From NCBI GenBank assembly GCA_050743075.1, contig JBOGDS010000030.1:1-38627 (forward strand): a DNA stretch of 38,627 nucleotides. Reading direction: 5' to 3'. A program made the position numbers and the translations under genes. The notes beneath the pieces were generated by a model. That model saw only the letters and a program-made list of their open reading frames with translations, was not told the origin of the DNA and searched no databases. Origin of the DNA: JBOGDS01 sp050743075. GTDB taxonomy: Bacteria > Actinomycetota > Actinomycetes > Jiangellales > Jiangellaceae. Within the stretch, counting starts at the first letter, position 1; each line of letters opens with the position of its first letter. This document shows, piece by piece, positions 31,524 to 37,076 of this stretch.

Positions 31524-31985
31524 ATGCTCTCGACGTATGACGCAGCGATGCGAGCGGCACTGGACGAAGCGCACGCCGCGCTCTCGACCGGCGACGTACC
31601 CGTCGGTGCTGTCGTCCTCGACCGCGACGGCACCCTGATCGGGACCGGCCGCAACGCGCGGGAGGCGCTGGCCGACCCGACGGCCCACGCCGAGATTCTC
31701 GCCCTCCAGGCGGCTGCCGGTGTGCGCGGGTCATGGCGGCTGGAAGGGTGCACGCTGGTCGTCACGCTCGAGCCGTGTGCGATGTGCGCCGGAGCATCCG
31801 TGCTGGCGAGGGTCTCCCGTCTGGTCTACGGAGCCGTCGATCCGAAGGCGGGCGCCGTGGGATCGCTGTGGGACCTCGTCCGGGACCGTCGGCTGAACCA
31901 TCGACCCGAGGTGGTGGGTGGCGTCCTCGCCGACGAGTGCGGCCTCGTGTTGCGACAGTACTTCGAAGATCACCGCTCGTCGTGA
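31524..31985 (+). CDS. tadA: tRNA adenosine(34) deaminase
   Basis: 153 residues. Converts A34 to inosine in tRNA-Arg(ACG). The zinc site is H55-A-E57 (PTAHAEILAL) and P84-C85-A-M-C88 (TLEPCAMCAGAS), with E57 as proton shuttle. The start GDVPVGAVVLDRDG and the end CGLVLRQYFEDHR fit the family. ATG 31524 has no strong ribosome site. It sits between upp and tRNA-Ser, a familiar arrangement in actinobacterial chromosomes. Confidence 0.93.
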   Translation: MLSTYDAAMRAALDEAHAALSTGDVPVGAVVLDRDGTLIGTGRNAREALADPTAHAEILALQAAAGVRGSWRLEGCTLVVTLEPCAMCAGASVLARVSRLVYGAVDPKAGAVGSLWDLVRDRRLNHRPEVVGGVLADECGLVLRQYFEDHRSS

Positions 31986-32036
31986 GCGACATCGGGTGGT
32001 TCGTCGGGACCAACGTGCTCCGGTAACCTCGTGCGC

Positions 32037-32126
32037 GGTGGCGTGTCCGAGCGGCCTAAGGAGCACGCCTCGAAAGCGTGTGAGGGGGCAACTCCTCCGT
32101 GGGTTCAAATCCCACCGCCACCGCCA
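32037..32126 (+). tRNA. tRNA-Ser(CGA)
   Basis: The acceptor stem GGTGGCG (32037-32043) pairs with CGCCACC (32116-32122), followed by discriminator G and an encoded CCA (32124-32126). The anticodon loop CTCGAAA carries CGA, which reads UCG serine codons. The long variable arm (GTGAGGGGGCAACTCCTCC region) and T-loop GGTTCAAATCC confirm a class II serine tRNA. Genes beyond its 3' end look accessory, but no repeated 3' fragment was seen that would mark an attachment site. Confidence 0.95.
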
Positions 32127-32176
32127 CATCTTCCGCGCTGCTCCGACGCTGACCGGGTGACGGAACGGCTGGCGTC

Positions 32177-32344
32177 TCACGTGTCAGGGTCGTCCTCCGG
32201 TCTGAGCAGGTTCTCGCCGTCCAGGCCGACCTTGCCGCACGCTTCGACGAACGCCTGACGAAGCAACGCCGTCCGATCGGCGATGTTCCTGGCCTGCCAG
32301 GCCTCGGGCTCGCTCTCGCTGTCGGGAACGCGTGCGCCCTCCGA
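32177..32344 (-). pseudogene. Coding extension beyond an in-frame TGA
   Basis: Directly after the TGA at 32347-32345 the same frame continues for 55 codons to a second TGA at 32179-32177. It reads EPEAWQARNIADRTALLRQA, FVEACGKVGLDGENLLRPE and DDPDT. About 85% of third positions are G or C, as in real genes, and no ATG, GTG or other plausible start leads it. I infer the C-terminal part of the upstream gene, cut off by a nonsense mutation; readthrough is the alternative. Confidence 0.55.
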
Positions 32345-32809
32345 TCAGGGAGGGGCTTGGGCTTCGAGCTGCTGCAGGAACCCGGCGAAGACCCTCAGGA
32401 CGTCACCGGCCATGGTCTTGAAGGCCCGACCGCTAACCTCGAAGGCCTTGAGGCCGTCGAGGTTCTCCGGCACCCGAGGCCGGCCAAAATGGACGACGTA
32501 CTGGCTCGCAATGTCCCAGTACTCACCAAGCCGCTTCGCCTCGGCGGTGGTCGGCACCGTACACTCGACGTCGAAGTCGGCTGGACCGAAATCCTTGTCG
32601 CCCTTCGTGGTCTTGACGAGGAAGTCGGCTAGCAGGCGCACGTGGACGTAGAGGGCGTCGAGCATGGACCGGGCACACACGTACTCGCCGCGATCGACCG
32701 CGGCGTCGTACTCGGTGGCGATGTCGCTGATCATCCGGATCGAGTAGCCGACCTGGTGGGCATGTCGCATCTCCGGCGACGTGATCAGGTCGAGAAAGTT
32801 CTTGGACAT
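32345..32809 (-). CDS. Helical protein of unknown function, perhaps HEPN-like
   Basis: 154 residues, nearly all helical. It begins MSKNFLDLITSPEMRHAHQV, then RSMLDALYVHVRLLADFLVK, a loop, and YWDIASQYVVHFGRPRVPEN. The pattern of a charged HxR in one helix and a later VxHF..R recalls small HEPN-type proteins, but the RxxxxH signature is not clear, so function is not assigned. ATG 32809 is preceded by TAGTTT and 6 nt (leaderless). The frame continues as coding sequence after the stop. It lies in the accessory patch beside tRNA-Ser; isolated orientation. Confidence 0.55.
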   Translation of the reverse strand: MSKNFLDLITSPEMRHAHQVGYSIRMISDIATEYDAAVDRGEYVCARSMLDALYVHVRLLADFLVKTTKGDKDFGPADFDVECTVPTTAEAKRLGEYWDIASQYVVHFGRPRVPENLDGLKAFEVSGRAFKTMAGDVLRVFAGFLQQLEAQAPP

Positions 32810-32815
32810 GGGCGT

Positions 32816-32821
32816 AAACTA
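32816..32821 (-). promoter_or_regulatory. -10 element for leaderless helical-protein gene
   Basis: TAGTTT (32821-32816), then ACGCCC and ATG at 32809. The spacing fits a leaderless transcript. Local AT-richness (AAAGTAGTTTAC) contrasts with its surroundings. The rest of 32822-33034 shows no gene. Confidence 0.5.
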
Positions 32822-33034
32822 CTTTGTCGCTTCGGCCTCACCGTTCGGCGCCGACATCACACGCCGCGGGTACGACGATCCGGCCCACCCCCGACGGTAG
32901 TGCTCGACTGCTCCTTCGACAACTCGTTCACCGACGCCCGCAGGCTGTGGTCCGTTGCGGCCGCGGTGAACAGAGGGCGGCGAGTCCGAGTACGTCCTGG
33001 GCACGTCTGCGGTCGGGGTTCTGATCACGTCCGC

Positions 33035-33475
33035 TCAGTTGAGCGGCACTGCACGGAATGCCGTGCGTGTAGCCGCATAGATGAACGGGCCTCTCTGGTC
33101 CAGGCAGCCCTGGATCTTGCGCCACTGGCACATGAGGATCTCGAGCTGCGCGAAGGTTCCGCCTGCATCGTCGCCGACGATAGTGATCATGCGTGCATGG
33201 TGCTCTCGCACGGCCGTGATTTCGCGACGATGGACCCGAATCTTGCTGTCTCTAGTGATGATCAGCCAGTCGTTCGCGGTGACCGTGGGTATCCACACGT
33301 CGTCGTCAGTGTTCGGTGTGGTAATCGGGCACGGCGGGCGTTTGCGTTTGTGGACCACGCCGCCGGGATCCCCCGGATAGGTGACGTCGGCCCGCAGGGC
33401 TGTGAGTACGTGAGCGAGGCCCAGCACATCAGCATCGACGTAGTAGTGGACCTCCGCGGGCTTGACCCGGGTCAC
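33035..33475 (-). CDS. VapC45-like PIN-domain toxin
   Basis: 146 residues. PIN-like nuclease features are the acidic residues in HYYVDADVLGLAHVLTALRA, PNTDDDVWIPTVTANDWLII and TRDSKIRVHRREI, followed by ARMITIVGDDAGGTFAQLEI. Size and partner match the VapC45-type PIN family (Rv2019-like), RNases inhibited by their antitoxin. GTG 33475 overlaps the antitoxin stop (GTGA), so the two are translationally coupled, antitoxin first, the usual order. RNA target unknown. Confidence 0.75.
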   Translation of the reverse strand: MTRVKPAEVHYYVDADVLGLAHVLTALRADVTYPGDPGGVVHKRKRPPCPITTPNTDDDVWIPTVTANDWLIITRDSKIRVHRREITAVREHHARMITIVGDDAGGTFAQLEILMCQWRKIQGCLDQRGPFIYAATRTAFRAVPLN

Positions 33476-34143
33476 GCCGCGCGCTGCGAGTTCTCGTAGG
33501 CCAGTGCCCAGCGCACGTCCCGGACCGTCAGTTGGTAGACCTCGGCGATGGTGCGGATCATCTCGCCCGCCTCGTCCTGCTCCCAGATGACTTCGGTGCT
33601 GACGCCTTTGATCGCAGGTTTCCCGAACCTGATGGTCGGGCTGACCCGCACCGGCGATTTCGGGTTCGCGTCGGGGCGCCACTCTGCGGCCAAGTCGCCG
33701 TCCCACACCACGCGCTCGAGGAAAGTCTGGGACGGCGGCGTCAGCAAGAGCTGGTCGTTGACGACGGCGACCAGGCAGAACTCGGCGGCGAGACCGGCTG
33801 CCGTCTGAGCGTCGTGGACGAGCTGTTTGCCGGACACGTACGGGCGGCGATCCGCCAGCGGGTACTGCACTCCGAACTCTCTGCGGAGAAGATCGACGAA
33901 CATCCTCAGCTCGGCCATCGGTACCAGATGCGTACGCCGGTACTCTCGCAGCAGACCGGCCTCGATGAACTCGGCCCACATGACTGTTCTGGTCCCGCGC
34001 GTCCTCTCGCGTAAGACCGGCTGGTACTGCCTGCCGCGACGTTCGCCGCCCTCGAGCCAGTAGTGCAGGGTCGACTGGGCCACACCGAGGAGCCTGGCTG
34101 CGTGTGCCTCGGTGTACATCTCACGGTCCAGCACGGTCGTCAC
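33472..34143 (-). CDS. VapB45-like DUF433 antitoxin
   Basis: 223 residues. The N-terminal MerR/HTH-like DNA-binding part reads MYTEAHAARLLGVAQSTLHY then WLEGG; a linker region follows, then a C-terminal DUF433 domain (VSPTIRFGKPAIKGVSTEVI, WEQDEAGEMIRTIAEVYQLT, VRDVRWALAYE). Length and layout match Rv2018 (VapB45). GTG 34143 was chosen because GTGGAGCT precedes it and family members begin TTVLDREMYTEA; an upstream in-frame extension to 34206 lacks a ribosome site. It presumably represses its own operon through the palindrome at 34199-34220. Confidence 0.78.
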   Translation of the reverse strand: MTTVLDREMYTEAHAARLLGVAQSTLHYWLEGGERRGRQYQPVLRERTRGTRTVMWAEFIEAGLLREYRRTHLVPMAELRMFVDLLRREFGVQYPLADRRPYVSGKQLVHDAQTAAGLAAEFCLVAVVNDQLLLTPPSQTFLERVVWDGDLAAEWRPDANPKSPVRVSPTIRFGKPAIKGVSTEVIWEQDEAGEMIRTIAEVYQLTVRDVRWALAYENSQRAA

Positions 34144-34198
34144 AGCTCCACTCTCCCATCCGTCGAGGACGTCCAGGGACGTCGACTCTCTCGGCACG

Positions 34199-34220
34199 CC
34201 CACCATCCCTATCTGGTGGG
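34199..34220. promoter_or_regulatory. Operator-like palindrome upstream of the toxin-antitoxin pair
   Basis: CCCACCA (34199-34205), 8 bp, TGGTGGG (34214-34220): a perfect 7-bp inverted repeat about 56 bp upstream of the antitoxin start. This is the expected place for autorepression by the antitoxin. No strong -35/-10 pair was identified around it. Confidence 0.45.
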
Positions 34221-34545
34221 AGTGTGCCCGAATCCGTACTTGTCAGTGTGTGCGTAGGAAGCCGCTGGGCCACCGGGCGCGTCGCGACCGGCTGCGGCGG
34301 AGCAAAGTGAGGCATAGGTCAGCCACGTCACCGCTGATGGGCCATAGTCCCTACCAGCTCCGAGGGCGGGCCGCATGGCTCGACGACGAGCGATCGGGCC
34401 TGGGCTCCTCATCGGCGGGCCACTCGTGCTGGTGAGCGTGTATACCTGGGTGCCTTGCGCCGGAGCGGTGCGTCGGTCGGAAACGCATCGCGTTGATCCG
34501 GCTCGGTTAGGCTCGTCGCCTCCCCATCAGCGGAAGGAGGCGACG
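34221..34545. other. Intergenic region without a recognisable gene
   Basis: About 325 bp between the divergent antitoxin and antiporter genes. A short ATG reading frame from 34375 is in frame with the antiporter but has no ribosome site and atypical composition, so it is not used. TAGGCT at 34507-34512 may be the antiporter -10 box. GGAAGGAGG at 34532-34540 is its ribosome site. Nothing else recognised. Confidence 0.5.
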
Positions 34546-36096
34546 TTGGATGTGCATGCGCTCGACGCCTTCCTGCTGGTGGGCGCCCTGGTCCTGGTAG
34601 CCGCGGTCGTCGCCGTTCGGTTCAGCGTCCGGCTCGGGCTGCCGAGCCTCGTCCTGTACCTGTTGATCGGCGTCGCCCTGGGCGAGTCGGTGATCGGCGT
34701 CCAGTTCGAGGACGCCCAGCTGGCGCAGGTCCTCGGGTTCGCCGCGCTGATCGTGATACTCGCCGAGGGCGGCCTCACCACCCGCTGGCCCACGGTCCGG
34801 CCGTCGTTCGGGATCGGCATCTCGCTCGCCACCGTCGGCGTCGCGGTCAGCACGACCGTCATGGCCCTGGCCGGACATTACGTCCTGGGCCTGGATTGGA
34901 CACTCGCGGTCTTGCTGGGCGCGGTCTTCGCGCCGACGGACGCGGCCGCCGTGTTCTCGACGCTGCGCCGGGTGCCCCTTCGGCCGCGGCTGTCCAGCGC
35001 GCTGGAGGCCGAGTCGGGTCTCAACGACGCGCCGACCGTCGTACTGGTCACGCTGGTGAGCCTCGGCGAGGTCGCCGAGCGCGGCGTCGGTGGCGTGGCG
35101 CTCTTCGTCGTCTACGAGCTCGTCGCCGGCACCGGGATCGGCTACGTGGTCGGGTGGGCCGGCGCGGCCGTGCTGCGCAGGGCCGCGCTGCCCGCGTCGG
35201 GCCTGTACCCGTTGGTGATCATGACGCTCTGCGTGCTCGCCTACGCCGCGGGAGGTGTGCTCGACGCGAGCGGCTTCGCGGCGGTGTACGTCGCCGCGCT
35301 CGTCCTGGGCAACTCGGCACTGCCCCACCGGGCCGCGACGCGGTCATTCGCCGAGGGGCTGGCCTGGGTCGCGCAGATCGGGCTGTTCGTCATGCTCGGC
35401 CTGCTGGCCTCGCCGTCACGGCTGCCCGAGGCGTTCGTCGCCGCCCTGGTCGCCGGGCTGGTGCTCACTCTGCTCGCCCGACCGCTCGCTGTGGTCGCGT
35501 CCACCTTGCCGTTCCGGCTCTCCCGCGGTGAGCAGGTCTTCCTGTCGTGGGCCGGGCTGCGGGGGGCCATCCCGGTCGTGCTGGCGACCATCCCGCTCGC
35601 CGCGGGGGTTGCCGACGCCCCGTGGTTGTTCGACGTCGTGTTCATCGTCGCGATCGTTTTCACGACCCTGCAGGGGCCGACGCTTCCGTGGCTGGCGTCG
35701 AAGCTCGGTGTCCGTGGCGACGCGCAGTCGCGGGAGACCGACGTCGAGTCCGCGCCGCTGGACCGCCTCGACGCGGACCTGATCCAGCTCCGCGTTCCGG
35801 AGCGGTCGGAGCTTCATGGAGTCGAGGTGGGCGAGCTACGCCTGCCGCGTGACGTGTCGGTCGCCTTGATCGTGCGGGGAGAGCGGACCTTCGTTCCGGA
35901 CGCTCGCACCAAGCTGCGTCATGGCGACGAGGTGCTCATCGTCGCGCCGCGCGGACTGCGCGACGCCACCGAGCGCCGGATCCGTGCAGTGAGCCGTGGC
36001 GGCCGGCTCGCCGGCTGGTTCGGCGAACAGGGACATGCGGACGATGTAGACGCTGCGCCGCTGCGCAGAGTCTTCCGGCGGCGTCCTCCCGACTGA
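34546..36096 (+). CDS. CPA1-type K+(Na+)/H+ antiporter with TrkA_C domain
   Basis: 516 residues. About 12-13 membrane helices of the NhaP2/CvrA kind, including LLIGVALGESVIGVQFED, GFAALIVILAEGGLTTRWPT, FAPTDAAAVFSTLRRVPLRP, LEAESGLNDAPTVVLVTLVS (ND motif of the ion site) and LSWAGLRGAIPVVLATIPLA. A cytosolic TrkA_C domain follows (LIQLRVPERSELHGVEVGEL, HGDEVLIVAPRGLRDAT), which binds a regulatory nucleotide in relatives. TTG 34546 is taken because GGAAGGAGG ends 5 nt before it. It ends 2 bp from the convergent LytR_C gene. Confidence 0.9.
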   Translation: MDVHALDAFLLVGALVLVAAVVAVRFSVRLGLPSLVLYLLIGVALGESVIGVQFEDAQLAQVLGFAALIVILAEGGLTTRWPTVRPSFGIGISLATVGVAVSTTVMALAGHYVLGLDWTLAVLLGAVFAPTDAAAVFSTLRRVPLRPRLSSALEAESGLNDAPTVVLVTLVSLGEVAERGVGGVALFVVYELVAGTGIGYVVGWAGAAVLRRAALPASGLYPLVIMTLCVLAYAAGGVLDASGFAAVYVAALVLGNSALPHRAATRSFAEGLAWVAQIGLFVMLGLLASPSRLPEAFVAALVAGLVLTLLARPLAVVASTLPFRLSRGEQVFLSWAGLRGAIPVVLATIPLAAGVADAPWLFDVVFIVAIVFTTLQGPTLPWLASKLGVRGDAQSRETDVESAPLDRLDADLIQLRVPERSELHGVEVGELRLPRDVSVALIVRGERTFVPDARTKLRHGDEVLIVAPRGLRDATERRIRAVSRGGRLAGWFGEQGHADDVDAAPLRRVFRRRPPD

Positions 36097-36098
36097 CG

Positions 36099-36656
36099 TC
36101 AGCAGGGCGGCAGTGGAGCGGCCGTGCCGGTGGCCCCGGGGACCGGTGCCGGCGCCGCCCCGGGCGCGGCGAGCTCGGTGAACGCCTCGCCGACCACCAG
36201 GTCGACCGTGCCGTCGGTGCGCTCGTCGGGGACGAAGACGGCGCCGGCCACTTGGGCCATGACCAGACTCGCGACGGCCTGGGTGTCCTCGCTGGCCCGG
36301 ACCTCCGCCGAGGCGGTGACCTCCTTGTCCAACGGATCGTTGGCGACGTCGAGGATCGCGAACCCGCGCTCACGCATCGCGCCGGCCGTGGCCGAGGCCA
36401 AGCCGTTGCGGTCCGTGGCGTTGTAGACGTTCAAGCGGACGTCGGCCGGGGCCGGAGCGTCGGTGGGAGCGGCGGGCTGGCAGACGGGCGGGGCGGTCGC
36501 GTCGGACTCGTCGTCGGGACTCGTCAGACTGTTCCAGGCGTACCAGCCGGCCAGAAATACGGACCCTGCGAGCACCAACAGGGTGAGCGCTGTGCGCGAG
36601 TGACGCCGGTCGGCGGGCGGACGCGCCCCCTCGCCGAGATCGGGTTGCAAGGCCAT
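36099..36656 (-). CDS. LytR_C-domain membrane-anchored protein
   Basis: 185 residues. One N-terminal signal-anchor helix (ALTLLVLAGSVFLAGWYAW) is followed by a proline/alanine-rich linker and an extracytoplasmic LytR_C domain (VRLNVYNATDRNGLASATAG, AMRERGFAILDVANDPLDKE, AVASLVMAQVAGAVFVPDE, GTVDLVVGEAFTELA). A proline-rich tail ends in cysteine. The domain is linked to cell-envelope proteins (as in mycobacterial Cei-like proteins). ATG 36656 follows GGGAGG. It lies 27 bp downstream of the small conserved gene and is probably operonic with it. Confidence 0.85.
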   Translation of the reverse strand: MALQPDLGEGARPPADRRHSRTALTLLVLAGSVFLAGWYAWNSLTSPDDESDATAPPVCQPAAPTDAPAPADVRLNVYNATDRNGLASATAGAMRERGFAILDVANDPLDKEVTASAEVRASEDTQAVASLVMAQVAGAVFVPDERTDGTVDLVVGEAFTELAAPGAAPAPVPGATGTAAPLPPC

Positions 36657-36683
36657 GGAGCCTCCCGGTCGGCAATCGCCTGG

Positions 36684-37013
36684 TCAGTCCGGCGAGCTTA
36701 ACGAGGAAATGTCCGACTCGCCGCCCAGCGGGAGCACCCGGGCATGGATCACCGGACGTTGCTGGAGAGCGGCGCGCAACGCCCTGTGCAGGCCGTCCTC
36801 CAGGTAGAGCTCGCCGTGCCATTCCACGACATGCGCGAACAGGTCGCCGTAGAAGGTCGAGTCCTCGGCAAGAAGGGCCTCCAGGTCGAGCGTCCGCTTC
36901 GTCGTGACGAGCTCGTCAAGGCGGACCTGCCGGGGCGGCAGGTCTGACCACGTGCGAAACGTGGTGCTGTGGTCGGGGTACGGTCGCCCGTCTCCGACCC
37001 GCTTGAAGATCAC
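36684..37013 (-). CDS. Conserved small actinobacterial protein
   Basis: 109 residues, soluble. The core blocks IFKRVGDGRPYPDHSTTFRT, WSDLPPRQVRLDELVTTKRT, LDLEALLAEDSTFYGDLFAH and GELYLEDGLHRALRAALQQR are strongly conserved in actinobacteria; databases sometimes label it a VapB-type antitoxin, which I would not accept without a toxin partner. The DGLHR motif resembles a ParB/sulfiredoxin-like fold; this is a guess. GTG 37013 is preceded by TAGACT and 7 nt (leaderless). It is divergent from the DUF853 ATPase. Confidence 0.8.
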   Translation of the reverse strand: MIFKRVGDGRPYPDHSTTFRTWSDLPPRQVRLDELVTTKRTLDLEALLAEDSTFYGDLFAHVVEWHGELYLEDGLHRALRAALQQRPVIHARVLPLGGESDISSLSSPD

Positions 37014-37020
37014 CCCTCGT

Positions 37021-37026
37021 AGTCTA
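37021..37026 (-). promoter_or_regulatory. -10 element for leaderless transcript
   Basis: TAGACT (37026-37021), then 7 nt and GTG at 37013. The spacing fits a leaderless promoter; the palindrome at 37035-37053 lies just upstream, where a repressor would block it. Confidence 0.5.
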
Positions 37027-37034
37027 GAGGTCCG

Positions 37035-37053
37035 CCGCCAGGCTGCCTGGCGG
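37035..37053. promoter_or_regulatory. Palindrome CCGCCAGG-CTG-CCTGGCGG
   Basis: A perfect 8-bp inverted repeat with a 3-bp centre, in the 63-bp gap between the divergent conserved gene and the ATPase gene, 23 bp before the ATPase ATG. Operator shared by both genes, or a leader hairpin; there is no T-tract. Confidence 0.4.
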
Positions 37054-37076
37054 AACTCGGTGCGCGGGAGGGCCGG

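Noticed and set aside
32100..34545. Attachment-site duplicate of the tRNA-Ser 3' end
   Set aside because: No repeat of the T-arm/acceptor sequence was found downstream in the window, and no integrase is present.
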